Of a DNA stretch of 64,000 nt, positions 33,721 to 41,843 are shown one piece after another. Each line of letters begins with the position of its first letter. Within the stretch, counting starts at the first letter, position 1. Under the pieces are notes generated by a model. It was not told the origin of the DNA, did no database searches, and saw only the letters and a program-made list of their open reading frames with translations. The position numbers and the translations under genes were made by a program. Origin of the DNA: Falsochrobactrum tianjinense (lineage in GTDB: Bacteria; Pseudomonadota; Alphaproteobacteria; Rhizobiales; Rhizobiaceae); NCBI RefSeq assembly GCF_019100495.1, contig NZ_JAHRVA010000008.1, forward strand, positions 24,919 to 88,918, given 5' to 3'.

Positions 33721-35025
33721 ATGACCACACGCCCTCCCTTTGACGACATCAAATCCCTGTGGCAGGCAACTGCCGTATCGCGCCCACAATTTTCAGCGCT
33801 GGAAGGTGACGGCCAATATGATGTCGCAATCATCGGAGGTGGCTATACGGGTCTATCGACCGCACGATATCTGGCACGCAAAGGCCTGTCAGCAGTCGTG
33901 TTGGAAGCAAGCCGTATCGGCTGGGGCGCAAGTGGACGCAATGGCGGGGTTGTTTCAGCAAAATTTCGGTTGGCATATCGCGATATTGCCAGCCGTTTCG
34001 GCATAGATGTCGCGCGTCGAATGCATGATATCAGCATCGAAGCTGCAGAACATGTCGGCGAATTAGTCAGCGATTATACAATTGAAGATACCGACTATCA
34101 TGCAACCGGCTCTTTGCGCTGCGCGCATAATCAAATTTCACTCGATGCATTAAAGGCAGAGTGCGCTTGGCTTAACAAAGCATTGGGTGACAGCGCCTGT
34201 TCCATACAATCGGCAGAAGAAGTTACACACGAGACCGGATCAAATGACTTCGTCGGCGGCATGTTGAACACCCATGGTGGCATCATTCATCCGCTCAATT
34301 TTGTATTAGGTTTAGCGCGCGGCGTGCAGGCCGATGGTGTCACAATTTGTGAAAACACCCCTGCATTCGGCATCAAAAGAGAGGCAAATGGCGTAATTGT
34401 TGAGACCGATAGCGCAACAATTCACGCAAAAACGGTGGTTATCGCCACCAACTCTTATCCTGATCTTACCAAAGCAACGGCACCGGTCAAAAAATCGATC
34501 ATTCCCTTCCGCTCGGCTATGATTGCAACGCAGCCGCTCACCGGTACTGCAGGCGAACACCTCTTGGTAAACGGGCGGAGCTATACCGAAACCCGGCGCA
34601 TGATGCGCTGGTTCCGCAAATCCGGCGATCGGCTCATCTATGGCGGACGCGGCGCATTCGGAAGAACAGATTCCGAAGCAGCTTTTGCAGCATTGCATAA
34701 AGCGATGGTTAAACAGTTTCCCGAACTTGGCTCCGTGCAGGTCACACATCGCTGGTCAGGTCTCGTCGCCATGACACTTGACAGCCTCCCACATGTCGGC
34801 CGTCTGGATGACAAGATTGTTTACGCGCTTGGCTACAACGGAACCGGCGTTGCTATGTCATCCTATATCGGCAAGCATGTGGCTGAAATTGCCGCTGGCA
34901 AGCACGTTGATCTAGGTTTGCTTACACAGCTCCCGCTCAAACAAATACCATTTTACGGCCTGCGCGCACCAGCAGTGCGTGTGGTTGCAGGTTGGTATCA
35001 GTTTCTCGACGCGATTGGACGTTGA
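33721..35025 (+). CDS. FAD-dependent amine oxidoreductase, PuuB-like (copy 2)
   Basis: 434 residues, DAO superfamily. FAD fold YDVAIIGGGYTGLSTARYLARKG with GxGxxG at about 42-47, then WGASGRNGGVVSAKF (about 65-79), the signature of gamma-glutamylputrescine-oxidase-like proteins, and C-terminal VYALGYNGTGVAMSSYIG (about 365-382). Expected to oxidise the amine carried in by the Pot-type importer of the same operon. The paralogue at 21601-22878 has the same gene partner (HAD). Confidence 0.88.
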   Translation: MTTRPPFDDIKSLWQATAVSRPQFSALEGDGQYDVAIIGGGYTGLSTARYLARKGLSAVVLEASRIGWGASGRNGGVVSAKFRLAYRDIASRFGIDVARRMHDISIEAAEHVGELVSDYTIEDTDYHATGSLRCAHNQISLDALKAECAWLNKALGDSACSIQSAEEVTHETGSNDFVGGMLNTHGGIIHPLNFVLGLARGVQADGVTICENTPAFGIKREANGVIVETDSATIHAKTVVIATNSYPDLTKATAPVKKSIIPFRSAMIATQPLTGTAGEHLLVNGRSYTETRRMMRWFRKSGDRLIYGGRGAFGRTDSEAAFAALHKAMVKQFPELGSVQVTHRWSGLVAMTLDSLPHVGRLDDKIVYALGYNGTGVAMSSYIGKHVAEIAAGKHVDLGLLTQLPLKQIPFYGLRAPAVRVVAGWYQFLDAIGR

Positions 35026-35115
35026 GAGAGATCGAAAGCTGCGCGCCGGGGCAGTTGCCAATCCGATCCGGCAGACAAGAATGGACCCGAAAGGTCCACA
35101 CAGAGGAGAACGAAC

Positions 35116-36156
35116 ATGCGCATACTATTTTCAGCATCACTCATGTCCTCCGCAGCCCTTGCTGTCGGGATCAGCCAAGCGTCTGCGGAGCAGATCACCT
35201 TCGTTTCACAGGGCGGTGCCTATCAGGAAGCCCAGACCAAGGCCATCCTTGATCCAGTCGCGGAAAAACTTGGCATTACCATCAATCAGGATAGCTCACC
35301 CGACGCCTGGCCCGTCATCAAAACACAGACCGAAACCGGAAAGCCTGTCTGGGACGTCATCGACACGCCTGCCAAAGATTGCATTCGTGGCGGCGAACAA
35401 GGCATGATCGAAAAGCTTGATTTCTCCAAGCTCCCTAATGTTAAAGACATGCCAGCTGAATATAAATCGCCCTATTCAGTTGCATATGAATTTTATTCCA
35501 GTGTGCTCGCATACAACAAAGACAAGTTCGGTGACAATCCTCCTAAAACATGGGTGGATTTCTGGGACGTCAAGAAGTTTCCCGGCACGCGTGCTCTGCG
35601 TAATCACCCGCTCGCAACACTCGAAGCAGCGCTAATTGCCGATGGCGTACCAATGGACAAGCTCTATCCACTTGACGTCGACCGGGCCTTCATGAAGCTT
35701 GAAGAGGTCAAACCATTCATTACAGTCTGGTGGACTTCGGGCGCTCAATCAGCGCAGCTTCTTGCCGATGGCGAAGTGGATATGACGATGGCATGGAACG
35801 GGCGTGTTTCTGCTGTAGTGAAAGAAGGGCTACCCATCGGCTACACCTTCAATCAGGGCTTTCTGCAATATACCTCGCTCTGCATTCTGAAAGGCGCACC
35901 TAATCTAGAAACCGGTGTGAAGTTCATTAACGCAGCACTGGATCCTGAAATTCAGGCCAATTTCCCTACCTACATCGATTATGGCCCGGCAAATCCCGCC
36001 GCTTATGAGACAGGAAAAATCTCGCCTGAACGTGCAACTGAAATGCCAAGTTCACCCGACAACGCAGCTAAACAGGTTCTCGTTTCTGATGAATGGTGGA
36101 GCTCTCCGGCGGGCGAGGATGCCCAGAAGCGTTGGGCCGAATTTATCCAACGATGA
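35116..36156 (+). CDS. Polyamine-type ABC transporter substrate-binding protein (PotD family, SBP family 1)
   Basis: 346 residues with strong site GAGGAG. A Sec signal peptide (about 1-24, ending QASA) precedes EQITFVSQGGAYQEAQTKA. DVIDTPAKDCIRGGEQG, SVAYEFYSSVLAYNK (about 115-130) and VWWTSGAQSAQLLADGEVDMTMAWNGR (in pieces, about 195-222) with Trp/Asp residues resemble the polyamine cleft of PotD/PotF-like proteins. Periplasmic receptor for the importer formed with 36266-37938 and 31845-32939. Substrate may be a polyamine or related cationic amine. Confidence 0.9.
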   Translation: MRILFSASLMSSAALAVGISQASAEQITFVSQGGAYQEAQTKAILDPVAEKLGITINQDSSPDAWPVIKTQTETGKPVWDVIDTPAKDCIRGGEQGMIEKLDFSKLPNVKDMPAEYKSPYSVAYEFYSSVLAYNKDKFGDNPPKTWVDFWDVKKFPGTRALRNHPLATLEAALIADGVPMDKLYPLDVDRAFMKLEEVKPFITVWWTSGAQSAQLLADGEVDMTMAWNGRVSAVVKEGLPIGYTFNQGFLQYTSLCILKGAPNLETGVKFINAALDPEIQANFPTYIDYGPANPAAYETGKISPERATEMPSSPDNAAKQVLVSDEWWSSPAGEDAQKRWAEFIQR

Positions 36157-36166
36157 GATAAGTTGA

Positions 36167-36192
36167 GCGCGCACGTTATCCACCGTGCGCGC
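36167..36192 (+). other. Stem-loop 3' of the polyamine-type binding-protein gene
   Basis: GCGCGCACG (36167-36175) and CGTGCGCGC (36184-36192), 9 perfect GC-rich pairs with an 8-nt loop, 10 nt after the stop at 36156 and inside the operon. There is no T-run, so it is likely an mRNA stabiliser rather than a terminator. Confidence 0.6.
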
Positions 36193-36265
36193 CACACGCA
36201 GCGTCAATGCCCGCACTGTCTCCCACGACATTGTCTGAATGTCACAGCCTTTCAGGGTGATATCG

Positions 36266-37138
36266 ATGAGCAGACTGATCTTGAATCCAAGCGAACTTTA
36301 TCGGCGCAAAGAAATGCGCCTGATGCTATTGCTTTTGGCTCCCGCACTAGCAGTGGTCACTGTCTTGCTGATTGTGCCGTTGGTCTGGCTCGCATGGCAG
36401 TCCGTCTGGCAGGATGGTGGTTTTACAGCCGTTCACTATCAGCGTTTTCTCACCGACAATGTCTATTGGATGACGTTTTTGCAAACTTTCAAGATTGCAT
36501 TCATCGTCACCATCGCAACACTTCTGCTCGGCTATCCGATTGCCTATCTGGCAACCACCGTCTCTCAGAAATGGAGCATCATTATTCTGGCGATGGTTAT
36601 TCTGCCTTTCTGGACCAGTGTGCTCGTGCGGGCCTATGCGTGGCTGATCCTGTTGCAGAGAACCGGACTGATCAACTCGGTGCTGAAATCGATCGGTTTG
36701 ATCGATACACCGTTGCTGTTGGTCAATAACGAGTTCGGAACCGTTGTAGCTACGATCCACATTCTACTGCCGTTCATGGTGCTGCCGCTTTACGCGACCA
36801 TGCAGAAAATACCGCGTGAGCTTTCAATGGCTGGAGCAAGTCTTGGTGGCACACCATTCTATGTTTTCACACGCATTTTCCTGCCTCTATCCCTGCCTGG
36901 AATAATCGCGGGCATGGTACTGGTCTTCGTTCTTACCCTGGGTTTCTACATCACACCCGAACTGCTTGGCGGAGGCCGAACCTATATGGTTTCCATGCTC
37001 GTTTCGCGGAATATCGAAGTTTATCATGAGTGGGGTGCTGCCTCGTCAATTAGCGTGGTGCTGCTGATCTGCGTCTTCCTGATCTTCCGTTTAACGAGCC
37101 TGCTGATCCCGTTTGAACGCATCATGGGAACAAAGTAA
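36266..37138 (+). CDS. Polyamine-type ABC transporter permease (PotB family)
   Basis: 290 residues from the ATG at 36266 (MSRLILNPSELYRR), preceded by AGGGTGA; an ATG at 36239 has no site. Six membrane segments, the first at about 22-45 (LLLLAPALAVVTVLLIVPLV). The PotB/PotH landmark LPFWTSVLVRAYAWL (about 113-127) and the ATPase-docking loop ELSMAGASLGGTPFYVFTRIFLPLS (about 185-208, in pieces) are present. Paired with the PotC-type permease 5 nt downstream. Confidence 0.91.
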   Translation: MSRLILNPSELYRRKEMRLMLLLLAPALAVVTVLLIVPLVWLAWQSVWQDGGFTAVHYQRFLTDNVYWMTFLQTFKIAFIVTIATLLLGYPIAYLATTVSQKWSIIILAMVILPFWTSVLVRAYAWLILLQRTGLINSVLKSIGLIDTPLLLVNNEFGTVVATIHILLPFMVLPLYATMQKIPRELSMAGASLGGTPFYVFTRIFLPLSLPGIIAGMVLVFVLTLGFYITPELLGGGRTYMVSMLVSRNIEVYHEWGAASSISVVLLICVFLIFRLTSLLIPFERIMGTK

Positions 37139-37143
37139 CGCCA

Positions 37144-37938
37144 ATGTCAGTATCTCGCGCAATCCTCATCGCCGGCGTATCGCTCATCCTGATCTGGCTG
37201 ATCATTCCAATCCTGATCATTGTGCCAATGTCATTTTCTGGCGCACGCTTCCTGACTTTCCCGCCGCCAAGCTGGTCATTACGCTGGTATGAGGCGTATT
37301 TGGCAAGCAGCACATGGATGCAGGCGACAAAGGTTAGTCTCATTGTTGCAGTGGCTAGCGCCATTCTCTCTACCATCATCGGAACTGCGGCCGCCTACGC
37401 GCTAAACCTAACATCTTCCCGGCTTGTGCGCAGTATGCAGGTGGTTTTGTTGCTGCCTCTTGTTGTGCCTATAGTCATCACCGCAGTTGGTGTCTTCTTT
37501 GTCTACGCAAAGGTCGGATTACTGGCGACGCTTTCAGGCCTCATCCTCGCTAACGTCATGCTAGGCCTTCCCTATGTCGTAACATCGGTGCTGGTCGGCT
37601 TGCGTAAATTCGACTCTACACAGGAAATGGTGGCGCGCAGTCTCGGAATGAACCGCTTTCGTGCTTTCTTTGCTGTGACGCTCCCCCAGATCAAACCCAG
37701 CGTCGTCTCTGGTCTGTTGTTTGCGTTTATCTCGGCAATCGATGAAACAGTGGTTTCGTTATTCATCTCCGGCGGCCAGTATCAAACGCTCACAAAGCGC
37801 ATGTTTACAGCCTTGCGTGATGAGATTGATCCGACAATCGCATCGATTAGCTCGCTGCTCACAGCCATCTCATTTATCGTCGTCATGCTCGCAGCACTCA
37901 GCGCAGGCAGAGAACACAAGGAAAAGGCCGTAGCATGA
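37144..37938 (+). CDS. Polyamine-type ABC transporter permease (PotC family)
   Basis: 264 residues, six membrane segments. N-terminal half contains PPSWSLRWYEAYL (about 40-52), the PotC/PotI hallmark between TM1 and TM2; docking loop QEMVARSLGMNRFRAFFAVTLPQI (in pieces, about 160-183). C-terminus ends close to the start of the GMC oxidoreductase gene, which it overlaps by 4 bp. Confidence 0.91.
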   Translation: MSVSRAILIAGVSLILIWLIIPILIIVPMSFSGARFLTFPPPSWSLRWYEAYLASSTWMQATKVSLIVAVASAILSTIIGTAAAYALNLTSSRLVRSMQVVLLLPLVVPIVITAVGVFFVYAKVGLLATLSGLILANVMLGLPYVVTSVLVGLRKFDSTQEMVARSLGMNRFRAFFAVTLPQIKPSVVSGLLFAFISAIDETVVSLFISGGQYQTLTKRMFTALRDEIDPTIASISSLLTAISFIVVMLAALSAGREHKEKAVA

Positions 37939-39647
37939 TTGCCGATTATCTCATTCTTGGCGGCGGTTCTGCAGGCTGCGTTCTGGCTGCTCGGCTTTCT
38001 GAAGATCCCAAAAAATATGTGATTTTGGTTGAAGCAGGCCGCGATATCAGCGCAACCAACATGCCCGATGCTGTTCGCAGCCGCTATCCTGGCCGCGCTT
38101 ATCTCGACACGCGCAACATCTGGGAGAAACTTCAGGCGCGTATGGGGAACTTTTCAAACCGCAACGAGCACGGAGCGTTCCGTCGCTATGAGCAAGCAAA
38201 GATTCTTGGTGGTGGTTCTGCGATCAATGCCTTGATGGCCAATCGCGGTGCGCCCGCCGATTATGATGAATGGCAGGGACTCGGCGCAGAAGGTTGGAAC
38301 TGGGAGAACTGCCTCCCCTATTTTCGGAAGCTCGAATCAGATCGTGATTTCTCCGGACCGCTGCACGGCCATGATGGGCCGGTATCGATCCGCCGTATCA
38401 ATGACAAACGAATTTCCCCTTTCGTTGATCGCGTGATGCAAACCATCGACAAAAATGGCTGGCCAATCGGCAAGGACCAGAACGGCGAATGGTGCGATGG
38501 AACCTATCGCGGCGCCATCGCAGTCAGCGATCGCGGCGAGCGATTGCCGACTTCTGTCGCCTATCTTACCGATGAGGTACGCAAGCGCCCCAATTTGCAG
38601 ATCATGACCGGATTTACAGCCGTTAAGATCACATTTGACGGCAGAAAGGTTATCGGCGCTCTTATCCAAGCCACTGGTCAAAATACTGGTAATACGCCAC
38701 TTACAGCAAATGAGGTCATAGTTGCAGCGGGTGCAATTCATTCGCCTGCCTTGCTCATGCGTTCAGGTATCGGCCCCGCAGATCATCTGAAAAGCCTTGG
38801 AATACCCATTATTCATGCACTGTCTGGCGTTGGCCAAAACCTCATGGAACACCCCTCAATCGCCGTTGCCGCTTATTTGCCACCATCAGCACGCAACAAA
38901 GACGCGAGTGAACACCATGAGCAGGCGATCTGGCGTTACTCATCCAACCTGCCCGATACGCCTTCTGGCGATATGCACGCTGCAATTCTTGCGCGTTCTG
39001 GCTGGCACTCCGTGGGCAATCGCATTGGCAGTCTGTTTTTCTGGGTCAACAAATCCTATTCTCGTGGGTCACTTACGCTTTCATCGGCAGATGCTACAGC
39101 AGAACCCAGTGTCGATTTTCGTATGTTGAGCGATGAGCGTGACCTCAAGCGATTGAAAGATGCTGTACGCAAAGGTGCCGCAATTCTTTTAGACGACAAC
39201 ATGCATCATCTTAGGGGCACAGTTTTTCCGTCAAGCTACACACCACATGTTGCGCGCGTCGCAAACCCCGGCTTATGGAACGCGTCGCAACGGGGCACTC
39301 TAGCCATCATGCTCGACATGGCAGGCCCTTTAAGAAGTGCACTTATACAATCAGTCATTACGTCGGGCGTCAGCATTCGATCATTGCTGGAAGAAGATGC
39401 AGCACTGTCCGAATTTGTACGCAAACATGTCGGTGGGACGTGGCATCCCGCCGGTACATGCCGCATGGGATCTGCATCAGATTCCAATGCGGTCACAGAT
39501 GGCAGTGGCAATGTTTATGGAACACAAGGATTGCGAGTGTGTGATGCTTCGATCATGCCCTCCATCCCATGCGCAAATACCAACATCCCAACCATTATGA
39601 TCGCTGAACGCGTCTCAGATATTATACGGTCAAGAATACCGTCATAA
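37935..39647 (+). CDS. GMC-family FAD oxidoreductase (choline-dehydrogenase-like)
   Basis: 570 residues. FAD fold DYLILGGGSAGCVLAARLSE (GxGxxG at about 8-13) with Glu in LVEAG, GMC signature 1 around YEQAKILGGGSAINALMANRG (about 84-102), and the C-terminal HPAGTCRMG (about 497-505), which carries the catalytic His, plus NTNIPTIMIAERVSD. Oxidises a primary alcohol to an aldehyde. Translationally coupled (4-bp overlap) to the importer permease, so it should act on the imported compound, perhaps an amino-alcohol, together with the PuuB-like oxidase. Confidence 0.9.
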   Translation: MIADYLILGGGSAGCVLAARLSEDPKKYVILVEAGRDISATNMPDAVRSRYPGRAYLDTRNIWEKLQARMGNFSNRNEHGAFRRYEQAKILGGGSAINALMANRGAPADYDEWQGLGAEGWNWENCLPYFRKLESDRDFSGPLHGHDGPVSIRRINDKRISPFVDRVMQTIDKNGWPIGKDQNGEWCDGTYRGAIAVSDRGERLPTSVAYLTDEVRKRPNLQIMTGFTAVKITFDGRKVIGALIQATGQNTGNTPLTANEVIVAAGAIHSPALLMRSGIGPADHLKSLGIPIIHALSGVGQNLMEHPSIAVAAYLPPSARNKDASEHHEQAIWRYSSNLPDTPSGDMHAAILARSGWHSVGNRIGSLFFWVNKSYSRGSLTLSSADATAEPSVDFRMLSDERDLKRLKDAVRKGAAILLDDNMHHLRGTVFPSSYTPHVARVANPGLWNASQRGTLAIMLDMAGPLRSALIQSVITSGVSIRSLLEEDAALSEFVRKHVGGTWHPAGTCRMGSASDSNAVTDGSGNVYGTQGLRVCDASIMPSIPCANTNIPTIMIAERVSDIIRSRIPS

Positions 39648-39744
39648 CCGCTCTCATCTGATTGTCGTGGAGCTCCCCTTCAATCATGTGTGCTTCAAGA
39701 TCTCGCCCACGAAATGTGGACGTGATCGTCTCCAGAATCTGCAT
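39622..39744 (-). pseudogene. Truncated repC 5' fragment (small ORF behind a repC-type leader)
   Basis: A 40-codon frame starts at ATG 39744 behind a strong ribosome site (AGGTGAAAGGA). The 5' leader just upstream matches the leader of the live repC gene closely (see 39745-39835). The encoded MQILETITSTFRGRDLEAH has faint likeness to RepC starts of the form TTPFGRR, then runs into unrelated sequence and stops, overlapping the end of the GMC gene by 26 bp. Best read as the start of a deleted repC; it could also be just a short fortuitous frame. Confidence 0.5.
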
Positions 39745-39835
39745 TTCCTTTCACCTTTCAAAGGCAAAAGAAATCCACCCGCCAAAACGACGCCAATGAC
39801 TCTTCACACTGCGTGGAAAGGCAAAACGTTGTAGC
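39745..39835 (-). other. Fossil repB-repC intergenic/leader sequence
   Basis: Read on the minus strand, this matches the sequence before repC at 60486-60564. It begins CCACG, continues through GCGTC, then shares an uninterrupted 22-base block (minus strand from about 39780 to 39759) and AAGGTGAAAG before the ATG. The arms CCAC/GTGG of the live leader hairpin are also kept. A diverged counterpart of the ctRNA -35 (TTCACA) is present. This indicates that a second repABC inc region once lay here. Confidence 0.72.
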
Positions 39836-39847
39836 GAAGAGTGTCTC

Positions 39848-39882
39848 TTGACCTGCACTAGATGCGTTGTTATATGATATCA
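39848..39882 (+). promoter_or_regulatory. Orphan promoter with palindrome
   Basis: -35 TTGACC (39848-39853), 17-nt spacer, -10-like TATATG (39871-39876), overlapped by palindrome TGATATCA (39875-39882). It reads rightward into the 3' end of the GntR gene, antisense, with no plus-strand gene for 900 bp. Either a relic, a ctRNA-like promoter of the repC fossil, or the source of an antisense RNA. Confidence 0.35.
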
Positions 39883-39957
39883 CAAGATCGATTATAGGAA
39901 TTGCGCGGTTCTATAAAGCCGTCATGATCGACGAGTGAGATGCGAGCAGGATTTATT

Positions 39958-40656
39958 TTAACAGCCGCGAGACTGCGCATCTTGGATTTCGCCATCGTTG
40001 GCCAAATCGTGGATGCGTGGCAGCATAGCCTCGGCAGCAATAGAGATGTCGGCGACCAGATGACGCCGAACAGTTTGGGCGTCACGCTCAGCAAGGCCCT
40101 TGAGCATCGCACGATGTTCTTCATTTGCCACTGGGCTGTATCCGCCATAAGCGAAAAGCTCGTTCATATAGGCGCCGACCTCACCCCAAAGGTTCTCAAT
40201 AATGCGCAGCAGGCGTGGCGATCCGGCATTACTATAAATGGTAAAGTGGAACTTTTGATTCAACGCCACGTAATCCTTGTGACGCCCCTCCGTCAGCGCG
40301 CAATCAATTTCATCAGTCAGTGCGTGCAGTGCGGACAGTACGGCCTCGGTGATCCTCGGGGTAGCCAGTTCGGCCGCCAGCCCTTCAAGCTCGCAACGAA
40401 TGCGAAACAACTCGGAAAATTTTTCTACGTCCCAGTTTGGTACCGCGATCGAGCGGTTGGGCAGCATTTCCAGAAGCCCTTCTCCGACCAGCCGTTGCAA
40501 TGCCTCGCGCACGGGTGTGGTCGAAATGCCGTAGACCTCCGCAAGATTGCGCAGGATCAGTACCTGTTTCGGCGCAAAGCGGCCAGAGATAAGGCCCTGC
40601 TTAATTGCCGCGTAAGCCTGGTCGTTGAGCGTTTTGTGTTGGAGGTGTTCCGTCAT
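39958..40656 (-). CDS. GntR-family transcriptional regulator, FCD subfamily
   Basis: 232 residues from the ATG at 40656 (MTEHLQHKTLNDQAYAAIK); a longer frame to 40818 would run into the divergent gene's promoter. Winged-helix part (about 8-75) includes LAEVYGISTTPVREALQRLVGEGLL in pieces. The FCD domain has the usual ligand residues in LNQKFHFTIYSNAGS (His about 132) and NEEHRAMLKGLAERD (His about 185). Divergent from the kinase/phospho-lyase/GGT operon starting at 40785 and probably its repressor. Inverted repeat CGGCAT (40698-40703)/ATGCCG (40717-40722) in the spacer is a candidate operator. Confidence 0.88.
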   Translation of the reverse strand: MTEHLQHKTLNDQAYAAIKQGLISGRFAPKQVLILRNLAEVYGISTTPVREALQRLVGEGLLEMLPNRSIAVPNWDVEKFSELFRIRCELEGLAAELATPRITEAVLSALHALTDEIDCALTEGRHKDYVALNQKFHFTIYSNAGSPRLLRIIENLWGEVGAYMNELFAYGGYSPVANEEHRAMLKGLAERDAQTVRRHLVADISIAAEAMLPRIHDLANDGEIQDAQSRGC

Positions 40657-40784
40657 TTCATTCCATATAAGGCTAATTCTGCACAGCAATGCGATACCGG
40701 CATTTCTAACCCTAACATGCCGATAGCGGTGAACGATGGCAAGCTTTCTAAGCATGATCGACTTTGCAGAAAGGTGATATCGGC

Positions 40785-41843
40785 ATGAGTATTGTTCTGC
40801 CTGTCGAGTCCGAAACACTTACTTCGCTGCCACCCAAAGTGTCGTCAGAGTTTGCTGAAAAGCTGGCGCAGGAACATTTTGAGTTAAACTGCACGGAGGT
40901 TGAGTTGCTGACCGCCGAGCGCGACCAAAACCTGTGGCTACGGGACCGGGACGGCCTGGAGTGGGTATTAAAAATCGCCAATCCCAGCGAGGCACGCAAC
41001 ACTACAGATTTTCAAACATCGGCGCTGTGTCATCTCGAAGCCGCTGCCGCCGACCTGCCGGTGCCTCGCGTGCGGCGTACACCGTCTGGCGCAACCGGGA
41101 TCGAGGCCACCTTGCCCGACGGAAGGCGGTCTTGGGTACGAATACTGACCTGGGTCAAGGGGCAGCCACTGATTCATGCACCCAAATCCTCGCAGCAGCG
41201 GCGCAATCTCGCGGCCTGTCTGGCCCAGCTTGACCGAGGCCTGTCGGATTTTTCGCATCCGGCGCAAGATAGCTATCTGCAGTGGGATATCAGTCATATA
41301 AATCGGGTTTCTCCGCTTTTGCCCGCAATCGATGATGGGCAGATTCGCGATCATGTTGCCTGCGTTCTTAATGATTTCGAGACGAAACTACGGCCGGTCG
41401 CGGCACAGCTGCGTCGGCAGGTGATCTACAATGATTTGAATTTCCACAATGTGCTGGTCGATGCCGACAATCCCGACCGTATTGCGGGCATCATCGATTT
41501 TGGCGATATCGTGGCTGCGCCTTTGATCAACGATCTGGCAGTAGCAGCATCCTATCAGTTCGGCACTGATGGTAACCGCGATCATGCTGGCGAATTCATC
41601 AGAACCTATCACGCTGAACTGCCGCTTCTTGATGAGGAAATCCGCCTGCTGCCTCTGCTGATCGAAATGCGGCTGGCACTGACGCTGTTGATCACCAGCT
41701 ATCGCGCGAAACGCCACCCGGAAAATGCCGATTATATCTTGCGCAACAATGCGCCGGCGCGCGCAACAATCGGCGAATTGCGTGGCCGCAGCCCACAGGA
41801 AAACCTTGACTGGATTACAACCGTATTGGAGGTCCAAAAATGA
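40785..41843 (+). CDS. Aminoglycoside-phosphotransferase-fold small-molecule kinase (hydroxylysine-kinase-like)
   Basis: 352 residues from the ATG at 40785; an in-frame TTG at 40764 is less likely. Kinase core motifs of the APH/choline-kinase fold: VLKIANPSEARN with the ATP-binding Lys (about 63-75), catalytic loop VIYNDLNFHNVLVD (about 213-226; Asp, Asn) and metal-binding IIDFGDIVAAP (about 236-246). Such kinases phosphorylate amino-alcohols, homoserine or aminoglycosides; the human hydroxylysine kinase belongs here. The stop overlaps the start of the PLP phospho-lyase-like gene by 4 bp, the partner expected for a kinase plus phospho-lyase route. Antibiotic resistance is unlikely in this context. 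Confidence 0.83.
   Translation: MSIVLPVESETLTSLPPKVSSEFAEKLAQEHFELNCTEVELLTAERDQNLWLRDRDGLEWVLKIANPSEARNTTDFQTSALCHLEAAAADLPVPRVRRTPSGATGIEATLPDGRRSWVRILTWVKGQPLIHAPKSSQQRRNLAACLAQLDRGLSDFSHPAQDSYLQWDISHINRVSPLLPAIDDGQIRDHVACVLNDFETKLRPVAAQLRRQVIYNDLNFHNVLVDADNPDRIAGIIDFGDIVAAPLINDLAVAASYQFGTDGNRDHAGEFIRTYHAELPLLDEEIRLLPLLIEMRLALTLLITSYRAKRHPENADYILRNNAPARATIGELRGRSPQENLDWITTVLEVQK

Noticed and set aside
39940-40788. 282-codon plus-strand frame opposite the GntR gene
   Set aside because: It is complementary to a well-supported FCD regulator; the composition is that of a shadow frame.
40785-41843. Aminoglycoside-resistance gene
   Set aside because: The APH fold is shared by many metabolic kinases; overlap with a phospho-lyase-like gene and GGT points to catabolism.
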